DNA from: [Clostridium] asparagiforme DSM 15981
GTDB lineage: Bacteria; Bacillota; Clostridia; Lachnospirales; Lachnospiraceae
DNA length: 64,000 nt
Direction of reading: 5' to 3'
Assembly: GCA_025149125.1 (NCBI GenBank)
Contig: CP102272.1
Coordinates: 1,302,001 to 1,366,000, forward strand
A program made the position numbers and the translations under genes. A model generated the notes under the pieces. It was not told where the DNA came from, searched no databases, and worked only from the letters and a program-made list of their open reading frames with translations. Below are positions 1 through 12,714 of the stretch, piece after piece. Within the stretch, counting starts at the first letter, position 1. Every line of letters begins with the position of its first letter.

Positions 1-222
1 GAGGCTGAGACGGAGATGCGGGCGGCTCATCAGGCGCAGATCGACATGATCCAGCAGGAGGCGGCGGGCAATTCCGTGGATGTGAACATTATTCTGGTCC
101 ACGCCCAGGACCACCTGACCATGGCCATACTGGCCAAGGACCTGGCCGAGCAATTTGTGGAGCTGTACCGGCAGATGTCGGAGATGAAGCAGCAGATGAA
201 ACAGGGAAACGATACCAATTAA
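1..222 (+). CDS. PTS lactose/cellobiose-family EIIA component (5' truncated)
   Basis: C-terminal part of a small helical EIIA protein of the Lac family; the reading frame is open from base 1, so the start lies outside the window. The segment NIILVHAQDHL carries the family active-site histidine (first His of HAQDH), which takes phosphate from HPr and passes it to EIIB; the Asp of the same motif is the family's metal ligand in the trimer. The C-terminus is charged and glutamine-rich, as is usual. It ends 28 bp before the EIIB gene, so it belongs to the same operon. The number of missing N-terminal residues cannot be read here. Confidence 0.9.
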   Translation, partial: EAETEMRAAHQAQIDMIQQEAAGNSVDVNIILVHAQDHLTMAILAKDLAEQFVELYRQMSEMKQQMKQGNDTN

Positions 223-250
223 AATAAAATAAATTTCAGGAGGAATGAAA

Positions 251-559
251 ATGAATATCATGTTAGCTTGTTGTGCAGGAATGTCCACGTCTTTGGTAGT
301 GAGCAAAATGGAGGAAGCCGCCAGGGCGCAGGGAAAGTCGGATTACAAGATCTGGGCCGTGGAGCAGGGGGAGATCGAAGCGGAACTGGGGAATTTTGAC
401 GTGCTGCTCCTGGGGCCCCAGGTTCGCCATATTATGCGCAAGGTCAACAAGATCGTGGACGGCAAGGCGCCGGTGGCTGTGATTGATCCGGTGTCCTACG
501 GCAGATGCGACGGGGCCGCGGTATTAAAACAGGCGGAAGAGCTGGCGGCGGGAAAGTAA
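251..559 (+). CDS. PTS lactose/cellobiose-family EIIB component
   Basis: A 102-residue cytoplasmic EIIB protein. The motif CCAGMSTS at residues 7-14 contains the phosphorylated cysteine (the second Cys, directly before AGMSTS), which receives phosphate from EIIA and donates it to the incoming sugar. An in-frame ATG at 245 is only 1 nt from the AGGAGG at 238-243, so the ATG at 251, 7 nt downstream of that site, is preferred. It sits between the EIIA and EIIC genes. The three 6-phospho-beta-glucosidases downstream point to beta-glucosides such as cellobiose as substrate (inference). Confidence 0.93.
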   Translation: MNIMLACCAGMSTSLVVSKMEEAARAQGKSDYKIWAVEQGEIEAELGNFDVLLLGPQVRHIMRKVNKIVDGKAPVAVIDPVSYGRCDGAAVLKQAEELAAGK

Positions 560-586
560 ACTAAACAGACAAGGGGAGAAATAATT

Positions 587-1864
587 ATGGCAGGATTTTC
601 CGATAAATTTCAGGACGGCCTGATGGTCGTGGCCGAGAAAGTGGACGACAACAAATATCTGTCCAGTATTAAAAATGCGTTTACCGTGTTCATGCCCTTC
701 GTAATCGTGGGTTCCTTCGGCACCTTGTTAAATGCGCTGATCGCTTCCGACACCACGGGGCTGGCCAAGTGGATACCGTGGCTGGCTAATTTAAAACCCG
801 CCTTTGCGGCGCTGAACTTCTGTACCATGTCCTTTATGGCGATTCCGATCATCTTTCTGATCGCAATGAATCTGGCAAGACACAACAAAGTGCCGGAGTA
901 CATCACCGGAGTGGTTGCGGTTGCGGCCTATATCTCCGTGGTGCCCCAATCCGTGACACTGGGAGAGCAGTCCACAGCCGGCCTGGCCGGAACCACCCTG
1001 GGCGCGCAGGGGCTGTTCATCGGAATGATCATGGCGGTGCTGGTGACGGAGCTGTTTTCGGCCCTGATCAAGATCGACAAGATTAAAATCAAAATGCCTC
1101 CCGCGGTTCCGGCGGGCATTGCAACTTCCTTTAACGTGCTGATCCCTATTTTCATCACGCTGACCCTGACCTCCGTGGCAGGAATTATGTTTAAGATGGT
1201 CTCAGGGGCTCACATCAACGAGTGGATTTACCAGATCGTTCAGGCTCCGCTGGAGGCGATTTTCCAGAGTCCGGCGGGAATCATCGCCATCGTTGTGATC
1301 TCCCAGCTCTTCTGGTTCTTAGGGATCCACGGCGGACTGGTCATTTCCCCCATCCGCAATCCGTTGATGGCGGCCGCCATCGCGGCCAACGTGGCGGCTG
1401 TGGGCGCGGGACAGGTGGCGACCCAGCCGGTGACCTACGGCTTCTGGCTGAACTTCGTGGTAACCGGCGGAGCCGGAATTACCCTGTCGCTGATCTTTGC
1501 GATTTTCCTGTTCTCCAAGCGGGAGGACCACCGCATGATCGCCAAACTGTCCTTCCTTCCGGGCCTGTGCGGTATCTCCGAGCCCATCGTGTTCGGACTT
1601 CCGCTGGTGCTCAACCCCACCTTTGCGATTCCCTTTATCTTCAACTCCGGTATTTCCACGGCAATCGCAATGTTCGCCACCAGCATCGGCTTTTTGCCCT
1701 GCAACACCGTGGATGTGCCCTTCGGCGTGCCGGTTATCCTCTCTGCGATTATCGGACACGGCTGGCAGGGAGTGGTGGTACAGATTGTTATTTTAGCCGT
1801 CTGCACCTTTACCTGGGCTCCCTTTGTGCTGATCTCCAACAAGCAGGCCGCCGCAGAGGCATAA
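587..1864 (+). CDS. PTS lactose/cellobiose-family EIIC permease
   Basis: A 425-residue polytopic membrane protein, the full length of CelB/LacE-type EIIC subunits. It forms the sugar channel and presents substrate to EIIB for phosphorylation. The sequence FLGIHGG followed by SPIRNPL near residues 245-260 and the LPGLCGISEPIVFGLP segment are family signatures of the substrate-binding half; about ten hydrophobic segments are visible. It starts 27 bp after EIIB with a GGGGAG site. Substrate specificity cannot be read from sequence; adjacent GH1 genes suggest beta-glucosides. Confidence 0.93.
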   Translation: MAGFSDKFQDGLMVVAEKVDDNKYLSSIKNAFTVFMPFVIVGSFGTLLNALIASDTTGLAKWIPWLANLKPAFAALNFCTMSFMAIPIIFLIAMNLARHNKVPEYITGVVAVAAYISVVPQSVTLGEQSTAGLAGTTLGAQGLFIGMIMAVLVTELFSALIKIDKIKIKMPPAVPAGIATSFNVLIPIFITLTLTSVAGIMFKMVSGAHINEWIYQIVQAPLEAIFQSPAGIIAIVVISQLFWFLGIHGGLVISPIRNPLMAAAIAANVAAVGAGQVATQPVTYGFWLNFVVTGGAGITLSLIFAIFLFSKREDHRMIAKLSFLPGLCGISEPIVFGLPLVLNPTFAIPFIFNSGISTAIAMFATSIGFLPCNTVDVPFGVPVILSAIIGHGWQGVVVQIVILAVCTFTWAPFVLISNKQAAAEA

Positions 1865-1947
1865 CGACACAGTCGCCTGAATCTAAAAGGGGAGTATTTG
1901 ACCGATTGATCTAAAAATGTAACAAATCAGAAAGAGAGGTACTTTGA

Positions 1948-6313
<4,366 letters not shown>

Positions 6314-6529
6314 TAGAACAGTTCAATGTCGTACTGAACGGGAACGGGGCCGTCCGGGGGGTAAAACCGGCGGCCGCGTGCAAATTGCCGGGCCGGCGTG
6401 CCATATAGAACCGGGTGCGCCGGCCTTTGTGCGCGTCGGTTTGCGTGTACCCCGGTTTGTGCCCGCCCGCCGGTTTTATGCGGCCTGCCGGGGAGACGGC
6501 GGAAAATGGAGGGAAGCAGGGAAACGACA

Positions 6530-7447
6530 ATGGAGACAGTTTTGGTGAAAGCGCTCAGCTTTATCCTGATCATTTTGTGTGCATACGCCTTGAAACGGGC
6601 GGGGGTATTTTGTAAGGAAGACAACCGGATCGTGATGAAGCTGATCCTCAACGTCACTCTTCCGGCCGCTGTGGTCGCCGGTTTTAGCGGTTACACCCGG
6701 GATCTCTCTCTGGTCCTTGCCGCGTTTCTGGGTTTCGGGCTCAATATTGTCATGATGGTTGCCGGGTATCTGGCCGCGTTTCGGAAGAGCCGGGAGGAAC
6801 AGACCTTTAATATCGTGAATTATTCCGGCTATAACATCGGAACCTTTGCCATGCCTTACCTGCAAAGCTTCCTGGGCAACACGGGGACTATTGTGGCATC
6901 TATTTTCGACGCGGGAAACGCGCTGATGTGTACCGGGCTGACCTATGCCTTTGCGGCGGGGTTCTGCGGAAAACAGGTGGAGAGAGGGCCGGGGGCTTTT
7001 GCAGCCCGGCTGTTTGCCTCCGTGCCCTTTGACGCCTATGGAATTATGCTGGTGCTGTATATGCTGGACGTGCATTTGCCGGAGCCGGTGTACCGGATTG
7101 CCTCGGCCTTTGGAAGCGGAAACGCGTTTCTGGCTATGTTCATGATCGGTCTGGCCTTTGAATTAAAGCTGGAGCGGGACCAGGTGAGAGATGTTGTCCG
7201 GGCGCTGATCATCCGCTTTGGCTGTGCTGCGGTATTCGCCCTGGGAATCTATTATCTCACGCCCTGGTCCCGGACGGTCCGGCAGACCCTGGCGCTCATC
7301 GTGTTCGCCCCAGTCTCCGCCATGACGGTGATTAACACCCAGCGCTGCGGCGGGGACACGGAGAAGGCGGGGGTGATCTCATCCCTGTCCATACTCACAA
7401 GTATTGTGGTGATCACATTGCTGGTGATCCGGTGGAATTTATCATAA
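6530..7447 (+). CDS. AEC-family (auxin efflux carrier type) permease
   Basis: A 305-residue membrane protein with about ten hydrophobic segments. It begins METVLVKALSFILIILCAYALKR and continues with the AEC-type pattern of a short first helix and conserved LILNVTLPAAVVAGF, where the proline after the helix break is typical. Family members (MdcF, MleP-like) move organic acids such as malate or malonate; the substrate here is unknown. A longer in-frame start exists at 6398, but the extra residues are basic, Cys-rich and unlike a transporter; 6506 is a second possible start. It ends 15 bp before a second AEC gene, so the two are probably co-transcribed. Confidence 0.82.
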   Translation: METVLVKALSFILIILCAYALKRAGVFCKEDNRIVMKLILNVTLPAAVVAGFSGYTRDLSLVLAAFLGFGLNIVMMVAGYLAAFRKSREEQTFNIVNYSGYNIGTFAMPYLQSFLGNTGTIVASIFDAGNALMCTGLTYAFAAGFCGKQVERGPGAFAARLFASVPFDAYGIMLVLYMLDVHLPEPVYRIASAFGSGNAFLAMFMIGLAFELKLERDQVRDVVRALIIRFGCAAVFALGIYYLTPWSRTVRQTLALIVFAPVSAMTVINTQRCGGDTEKAGVISSLSILTSIVVITLLVIRWNLS

Positions 7448-7462
7448 GGAGGGAGGCTATCC

Positions 7463-8386
7463 ATGGAACTTGTATTGCCTACATGCGAAAAGATAGGGGA
7501 GATGTTCATATTGATTCTGGCTGGAATCGTCAGCTGTAAGGCCGGACTTTTGGACGAGGACATGAGCAAGAAGCTGTCCAATCTGCTGCTGATGGTGGTC
7601 TGCCCCTGTTTGATCATCAACTCGTATCAGATTGATTACCGGCCGGAGCTGTTTATAGGGCTGGTGCTTTGCCTGCTGTTCTCAGGAATCAGCTTTGCGT
7701 TGGACGTGCTGGTGGCCCATGTGGTGATCCGGCCGGATTCCGGCCGGGACGAGGCCATCGAACGCATGGGGATCATCTATTCCAACTGCGCGTTTATCGG
7801 CATCCCCCTGGTGGAGGGCGTGCTGGGAAAGGAAGGGGTGTTCTATGTCACCGCCTATCTGACGGTGTTTAACACCCTGGTGTGGACTCACGGGGTGTCG
7901 CTGATGCGCGGGAAGGGCACGCTGCGGGAGAGTCTGGGGCATCTGAACACGCCCACGATTTACGCCATCGGCCTGGGGCTGCTGCTGTTTTTCAGCCAGA
8001 TCCGGCTTCCGGCCCTGCTGGCCGGTCCGGTGGCCAGCTTAAGCGCCCTGAACACGCCGCTGGCTATGCTGATCGCCGGGGTGAACCTGGCCGGATCGGA
8101 TATCTGGGGCAGTATGAAAAATCCACGGATCTATTGGATCGGCTTTGTGAAGCTGATCATTATCCCCCTTGTCACCCTGGCCATGCTGATTCTGCTGCGG
8201 GCCGACCGTACCGCCGCCTTTGTGGTGTTCATCTGCGCCGCCTGCCCCACTGGGGCCATGACCACGCTGTTCGCGCTGAAATACAACCGCAACGCACGCT
8301 ATGCCTCCGAGGCGTTTTGCAGCACTACGATTTTTTCTTTGGTTACGATGCCGGTATTGACGTTGTTGGCGGGGGCGGTGTTGTGA
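7463..8386 (+). CDS. AEC-family (auxin efflux carrier type) permease, second copy
   Basis: A 307-residue paralogue of the preceding permease, preceded by a strong AAGGAGGGAGG site. LLLMVVCPCLIINSY corresponds to the conserved proline-containing segment of the first copy, and IYSNCAFIGIPLVEGVLG and CPTGAMTTLFALKYN are AEC-type conserved segments in the two halves. The two proteins may be alternative or cooperating carriers for small organic acids; the tandem arrangement is seen directly, the substrate is not. Transcription is convergent with the following gene, with only 10 bp between the stops and no obvious hairpin in the gap. Confidence 0.82.
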   Translation: MELVLPTCEKIGEMFILILAGIVSCKAGLLDEDMSKKLSNLLLMVVCPCLIINSYQIDYRPELFIGLVLCLLFSGISFALDVLVAHVVIRPDSGRDEAIERMGIIYSNCAFIGIPLVEGVLGKEGVFYVTAYLTVFNTLVWTHGVSLMRGKGTLRESLGHLNTPTIYAIGLGLLLFFSQIRLPALLAGPVASLSALNTPLAMLIAGVNLAGSDIWGSMKNPRIYWIGFVKLIIIPLVTLAMLILLRADRTAAFVVFICAACPTGAMTTLFALKYNRNARYASEAFCSTTIFSLVTMPVLTLLAGAVL

Positions 8387-8396
8387 GGAGGATTTC

Positions 8397-8876
8397 TCAC
8401 CCCTCCACCCTCCCCAAAATCCCCTCCGCGCTCACCCCCGAGCAGATTTTCCCATCCACCATCACATTCGGCGCGGTTCTGCAGGATTTCAGGCAGGACC
8501 GCGTGCTCACCTTGACGCGCCCGTCGGCGGAAATGCCGTCCGGCCCGGTCTTAAGCCGTCGCCGCAGTTCCTGCAACACTTCTATATTCCTCCCGCCGCA
8601 GTTCTTACCCAGACAGACCACGATCTCGTGGCGGTAGGGGGCTGTTTTCAGGCTGGGGCAGCGCTTTAAGATGGCACGCACCGTGGATTCCTTCACGCCT
8701 GCTGTCTCTGCCGCTGCCGCCAGAATGCCCGGACTCAGAAATCCCTGGGCATCCTGAAGCTCCCGCAGCATTTCCACCACCGTTTCCTGGGAAGCGCGGT
8801 CCTCGCGCCCTCCGTAGTAGTCCAGTATTTCCCTGATCTGAACCTCTGTGTCTCTGGTTTCACTGTGATCCATCAC
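8397..8876 (-). CDS. NuoE-like thioredoxin-fold 2Fe-2S protein (stand-alone)
   Basis: A 159-residue homologue of the 24-kDa (NuoE/HydA-partner) subunit. After an N-terminal helical bundle (ILDYYGG to LKRCPSL) comes a thioredoxin-like ferredoxin domain with CLGKNC and CLKSC, four cysteines spaced C-x4-C and C-x3-C as in 2Fe-2S NuoE domains. Such proteins normally partner a NuoF-like flavoprotein of electron-bifurcating hydrogenase or formate dehydrogenase, but no partner lies in the window. A GTG at 8876 has the better spacing (8 nt) from AGGAGG; the ATG at 8873 is the alternative. It is convergent with the AEC pair. Confidence 0.78.
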   Translation of the reverse strand: MMDHSETRDTEVQIREILDYYGGREDRASQETVVEMLRELQDAQGFLSPGILAAAAETAGVKESTVRAILKRCPSLKTAPYRHEIVVCLGKNCGGRNIEVLQELRRRLKTGPDGISADGRVKVSTRSCLKSCRTAPNVMVDGKICSGVSAEGILGRVEG

Positions 8877-9362
8877 GATCCGTACCTCCTGTTTCTATCA
8901 TAAACCTCTATTTTTCTATCGTTTGTTCCGAGGCGTTTTTTTATTCCTGCAATTCCTGCTGCATAATCATCTGACATAGCAGCAGCCACCGCCATAACAT
9001 CATACCACGCGGTCCCCATTTCCTGTCACAAAAAAAGTTTGAAATCCGTAAAAAAATAGTTTGAAACACCGGCGAAACACAGCGCTATTTCCAGCATGCC
9101 CAAAATATTTGAAAAATCTTCTAAAAACCTCTTGCCAAAACCAGCTTCATGTGGTAGTATCTGCTTAACAGCTTAATATATTAACCTATTAATCGGAACA
9201 CATATAAAGTTCCGAACCATAAAGGGGGATGAGAGATTCCGCTGAATATGCTGATTTTAAGGGGAAAGGAGCCATTTCCGATTGAAGAGAGAGGGAAAAC
9301 TTGATATGATAACAACAGATTATTATATTAACCAACTAAGTGGAAAAAAAGGAGAGGTTCGC
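8877..9362 (+). promoter_or_regulatory. Promoter and leader of the GntR/PTS operon with two palindromes
   Basis: A 486-bp AT-rich gap. A good sigma-A promoter is visible: TTGCCA at 9132-9137, a 17-bp spacer and TAGTAT at 9155-9160. Just downstream are a perfect 12-bp palindrome TTAATATATTAA (9173-9184) and an inverted repeat CGGAAC-N9-GTTCCG (9194-9214); both are candidate operators for the GntR regulator that follows. The transcript would have a leader of roughly 195 nt. No convincing gene is seen in the gap. The promoter of the NuoE-like gene must lie at the left end, reading leftward, but was not identified. Confidence 0.6.
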
Positions 9363-10067
9363 ATGTCAATTCCAAAATATCAGCAGATCAAGCAAAACTT
9401 ACTTTACGAGATCAACAACGGCAAATTTCTGCCGGGAGATAAGTTTTACAGTGAGGCGGAGCTGAAACGCAAGTACAACGTCAGCGGGATCACCGCGATC
9501 AAGGCATTGCAGTGCCTGACCAATGAGGGGTATCTGGTCAGGTATCAGGGAAAGGGCACCTATGTGTCCAAGGCGAAACGGGGCAAGATTGTGAAGTTCT
9601 CCGACATTGAGAAGTACAAAGACGGGGCCGAGCGGACGGAAGTGCTGGAGATCCGCAGGATGAAGGACCCGAGGATCGCGGCCCAGCTGGAGCTGGAGCC
9701 GGAGGAGGAATTCTACCACATCAAGCGCCTGCGCCTGGTGGACGACAAGCCTATTTTCGTGCAGAACAGTTATGTGATCACCGAGTTTATCCGGGAGGAG
9801 GACGCGAAGGACAAGGAAAAGTTCACGTCCATCTACGGCAAGCTGCGGCAGGACTTCGGCATCGACCTCTATCAGGCGGATTCCAAGGAGATTACGGAGA
9901 TTGTATTCCCGGCTCCCGAGGAGGAGAGCAGGCTTTTGGAGCTTGAGGGCAGGGAGCCCAGCGCCTTTATCCGGAGGTACACCTATCTGTTCGACGGAAG
10001 AACCATTGAATACATTGAAGGCTACAAGCGATGGGATTATTTCAGCATTGAGATTGAACCGATTTGA
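9363..10067 (+). CDS. GntR-family (HutC/UTRA) transcriptional regulator
   Basis: A 234-residue regulator. Residues 1-75 form a GntR winged helix (PKYQQIKQNLLYEINNGKF, then the recognition-helix region AELKRKYNVSGITAIKAL and the wing YQGKGTYVSK); the remainder is a UTRA effector-binding domain ending WDYFSIEIEPI. UTRA proteins bind phosphorylated sugars. The start at 9363 follows AAAGGAGAGG; an in-frame TTG at 9282 would add 27 residues not typical of the family. It heads the PTS-GH88-GH35 operon, and its ligand is probably the phosphorylated imported saccharide (inference). It probably controls itself through the palindromes in its leader. Confidence 0.88.
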   Translation: MSIPKYQQIKQNLLYEINNGKFLPGDKFYSEAELKRKYNVSGITAIKALQCLTNEGYLVRYQGKGTYVSKAKRGKIVKFSDIEKYKDGAERTEVLEIRRMKDPRIAAQLELEPEEEFYHIKRLRLVDDKPIFVQNSYVITEFIREEDAKDKEKFTSIYGKLRQDFGIDLYQADSKEITEIVFPAPEEESRLLELEGREPSAFIRRYTYLFDGRTIEYIEGYKRWDYFSIEIEPI

Positions 10068-10100
10068 TCCCGGTGCAGCGCACCGGTATGGAGGAAGCGT

Positions 10101-10532
10101 ATGGAATTGTTATTAGTCTCCCACAGAGGGATTGCGACGGGAATGAAGTCCGCGGTCGCCATGGTCATGGGCCCGGTAGCGGACCAGATCACGGCCATGG
10201 AGCTGACGGAGGAAGAGGGAATCGAGCGTTTTGCGGAGCGCCTGGAGGAATATCTGACCGGCTGGCTGACGGAGGGAAAGAAGGGCCTGATTTTTGCGGA
10301 TTTACAGGGCGGAACCCCCTACAACCGGGCGGAGCTGCTGCTGGCTAAGCACGGCCTTAAGGACCGGGCCAGGGTGATCAGCGGCCTTAATCTGCCCATG
10401 GTGGTGGAAGCGGTGCTGCGGGACATGGACGTGTGCAGCACAGATGAGCTTTCCGGCCTGGTGCAGGCCGCCAGAGACAGCATTATGTGTATGGATCTGA
10501 CTGCCCAGGCGGCCGGATCGGACGATGAGTGA
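10101..10532 (+). CDS. PTS mannose/fructose/sorbose-family EIIA component
   Basis: A 143-residue cytoplasmic EIIA of the mannose family. MELLLVSHRGIATGM places the phosphorylated histidine at H8, and FADLQGGTPYNRA matches the conserved D-L-x-G-G-T-P segment. It accepts phosphate from HPr and transfers it to the EIIB encoded at 12155. It starts 33 bp after the regulator with a GGAGG site. The gene order IIA-IIC-IID-IIB is unusual, as IIB normally precedes IIC. Confidence 0.9.
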   Translation: MELLLVSHRGIATGMKSAVAMVMGPVADQITAMELTEEEGIERFAERLEEYLTGWLTEGKKGLIFADLQGGTPYNRAELLLAKHGLKDRARVISGLNLPMVVEAVLRDMDVCSTDELSGLVQAARDSIMCMDLTAQAAGSDDE

Positions 10533-10548
10533 CAGGGAGGAATAGACG

Positions 10549-11337
10549 ATGACAATACAGTGGTGGCAGATTCTGCTGATTACAATCTATGCGGGATTTG
10601 CATTTTATGACGGCAATAACACAACCTTCGGAACGGTAAAACCCACCATGGCGGGATTCTTCGCCGGACTGGTGCTGGGCGACGTGACCACCGGCCTGGT
10701 AGTCGGCGGTACGCTGAACCTGCTGGTGCTGGGAATCGGCAACTTCGGCGGCGCCTCCATCCCGGACTACATGACCGGCGCGCTTTTGGGAACGGCCTTC
10801 GCCATCCAGAGCGGGCAGGGAGCCGAGTTCGGCGTGACCCTGGCGATCCCCATCGGCCTTTTGATGATCCAGCTGGACATCCTGGCCAGATTCTCCAATA
10901 CATACTTCCAGCACCGTGCGGAGCGGCTGGTTGAGAACGGCAATTTTGAGTCCGCGGCGCGGATGAACCTGCTGGGCCTGATCCCACAGTCCATCTCCCG
11001 TATGCTTCCGGTATTTCTGGCCCTGGTGTTCGGTTCCGACTTCGTGAACCTGGTGGTGAACCACCTGCCCATGTGGCTGATGAACGGTCTGAAGACCGCA
11101 GGCGGAATCCTTCCTTCCCTGGGTATTGCGATCCTGCTTCGCTACCTGCCGGTGAGCCGCAACCTTTCCTATCTGATCGTAGGATTCGTGCTGGCGGCGT
11201 ACCTTAAGGTTCCGGTGCTGGGCGCCGCCCTGGTGGGTCTGGCGTTCGCAATCTTAAGCTTCCAGTCCGAGAAGGACGAGACGCCCGCAGCGGCGCAGGT
11301 TACAGTAAATGCAGGAGGTGAAATGGGCGATGAGTAA
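10549..11337 (+). CDS. PTS mannose/fructose/sorbose-family EIIC component
   Basis: A 262-residue membrane protein of the EIIC(Man) type. It contains GGTLNLLVLGIGNFGGASIPDY, close to the conserved G-G-x-x-x-L-x-x-x-G signature of this family, within seven or so hydrophobic segments. With EIID it forms the translocation channel. It begins 16 bp after EIIA behind ACAGGGAGGAAT and overlaps the EIID start by 8 bp. The adjacent GH88 and GH35 genes suggest an unsaturated glucuronyl or galactosyl disaccharide substrate (inference). Confidence 0.9.
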   Translation: MTIQWWQILLITIYAGFAFYDGNNTTFGTVKPTMAGFFAGLVLGDVTTGLVVGGTLNLLVLGIGNFGGASIPDYMTGALLGTAFAIQSGQGAEFGVTLAIPIGLLMIQLDILARFSNTYFQHRAERLVENGNFESAARMNLLGLIPQSISRMLPVFLALVFGSDFVNLVVNHLPMWLMNGLKTAGGILPSLGIAILLRYLPVSRNLSYLIVGFVLAAYLKVPVLGAALVGLAFAILSFQSEKDETPAAAQVTVNAGGEMGDE

Positions 11338-12127
11338 CGCAAAGAACGGCTTGACAAAAGAGGGCAGAAGCGTATTCTGGAGATGGTATTTCCTGGGAGG
11401 CGCTGGCTGGAACTATGAGAAAATGCAGGGCCTTGGCTACTACTTCAGCATGCTGCCCATGATCAAAAAGCAGAAGGACGAGGAGGCGCGCAAGACCTTA
11501 GCCAAGACGGAGCTTCAGTTTTTCAACACCAACAACACCATGGCTCCCATCATCATGGGCGTGGACTGCGCCCTTCAGGACCAGACGGGAGCGGAGGCCG
11601 CGGACACCATCGCAGCCTTAAAGACCGGTATGATGGGCCCCCTGGCCGGAATCGGCGACACCTTGTTCCACGTGATCCCCTCCACCATCATCGGCTCCAT
11701 CGCCTCCTACATGGCCCTGGAGGGAAGCCCCCTGGCTCTGGTGCTCTGGATCTTCTTCGGCCTGCTGCGCATGTTCTGCATGAAGAATTTCTTCTCCCTG
11801 GGCTACCGTGAGGGCGCGAAGATCGTCAGCGAGATCGGAAACCGCCTGAAGAAGATCACCAAGGCTGCCAACATTTTAGGTATCACCGTGATCGGCGCCC
11901 TGATCCCCTCCGTGGTCAACGCCCGGTTCGCCTACGAATTCTCCTGGGGCGAGGTGAGCATTTCCGTCCAGGAGCTGGCGGACAAGATCATGCCGTCCCT
12001 GGCCCCCACCCTGGTGGTGTTCTTCGCCTACTGGATGCTGGGAAGAAAGAAAATGAACTCGACCAGAGTCACACTGCTGCTGGTGGTGGTTGGCATTCTG
12101 GCCTACAACCTGAAAGTATTTGCTTAA
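11330..12127 (+). CDS. PTS mannose/fructose/sorbose-family EIID component
   Basis: A 265-residue membrane subunit. The N-terminal region (RWYFLGGAGWNYEKMQGLGYYFSMLP) and LQFFNTNNTMAPIIMG match the EIID pattern, and LKTGMMGPLAGIGDTLFH is the diagnostic family motif. The start at 11330 overlaps the EIIC stop and follows AGGAGGT at 11313-11319 at 10 nt; an earlier in-frame ATG at 11309 precedes that site and is rejected. It works with EIIC as the sugar channel. Confidence 0.9.
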   Translation: MSNAKNGLTKEGRSVFWRWYFLGGAGWNYEKMQGLGYYFSMLPMIKKQKDEEARKTLAKTELQFFNTNNTMAPIIMGVDCALQDQTGAEAADTIAALKTGMMGPLAGIGDTLFHVIPSTIIGSIASYMALEGSPLALVLWIFFGLLRMFCMKNFFSLGYREGAKIVSEIGNRLKKITKAANILGITVIGALIPSVVNARFAYEFSWGEVSISVQELADKIMPSLAPTLVVFFAYWMLGRKKMNSTRVTLLLVVVGILAYNLKVFA

Positions 12128-12154
12128 CGTTCATAGAAAGAAGGAGGAAACACA

Positions 12155-12631
12155 ATGAAAGGATTCGTACACATTCGGATTGACGACCGCCTGATCCACG
12201 GACAGGTGGCCACCCGCTGGTCCACCGGACTGAAGGTAAACCGCATCATGGTCATCGACGACGCGGTGGCTGCAAATGACAACGAGAAGGCGATTCTGCG
12301 CATGGCGGCCCCCGCCGGCGTCAACACCTCCATTCTGCCTCTGGAGAAGGCTGTGGCCAACATCCGGAACGGCAACTACGACGGCCAGCGCGTGATGCTG
12401 ATCGTGAAGAGCCCCCTGACCCTGGTGAAAATGCTGGAAATGGGCGTGCAGCTGCTGCCGGTGAACATCGGCAACATGTCCAACCGCCCGGGAACCACCC
12501 AGTACAAGAAGTCCGTCAGCATGACGCCCGAGGAGAAGGCCGCCGTGGACCGGCTGCTGGCCGCCGGAATCAAGGTGACGGCTCAGATGGTGCCCGACGA
12601 CCCGGAAACCGGAATCGAAAATTTCTTCTAA
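12155..12631 (+). CDS. PTS mannose/fructose/sorbose-family EIIB component
   Basis: A 158-residue cytoplasmic EIIB. HIRIDDRLIHGQV positions the phosphorylated histidine at H15, as in LevE/AgaB-type proteins. It receives phosphate from EIIA and phosphorylates the substrate at the EIIC/EIID channel. It is preceded by AAGGAGG and is the last PTS gene; a hairpin with a T tract at 12655-12684 follows before the hydrolase genes. Confidence 0.91.
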   Translation: MKGFVHIRIDDRLIHGQVATRWSTGLKVNRIMVIDDAVAANDNEKAILRMAAPAGVNTSILPLEKAVANIRNGNYDGQRVMLIVKSPLTLVKMLEMGVQLLPVNIGNMSNRPGTTQYKKSVSMTPEEKAAVDRLLAAGIKVTAQMVPDDPETGIENFF

Positions 12632-12654
12632 TCCACGGTAACGCGTAGGGCGAT

Positions 12655-12684
12655 AAAAGAGAGCGGCAGAGACGCTCTTTTTTA
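12655..12684 (+). terminator. Internal terminator/attenuator between PTS and hydrolase genes
   Basis: A stem of about 10 bp (12656-12665 with 12673-12682, one G-U pair) with a 7-nt loop, running into a T-rich arm. It lies between EIIB and the GH88 gene. No separate promoter is obvious in the 30 bp before GH88, so it may set the ratio of PTS to hydrolase transcripts. Confidence 0.6.
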
Positions 12685-12714
12685 TCAGGGAAACGCAGAC
12701 AAAGAGGAGCGTTT

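Noticed and set aside
6314..6529. Possible regulatory inverted repeat GTTCA/TGAAC after the third GH1 gene
   Set aside because: The arms are only 5 bp with no T tract and no link to a promoter; chance occurrence is likely.
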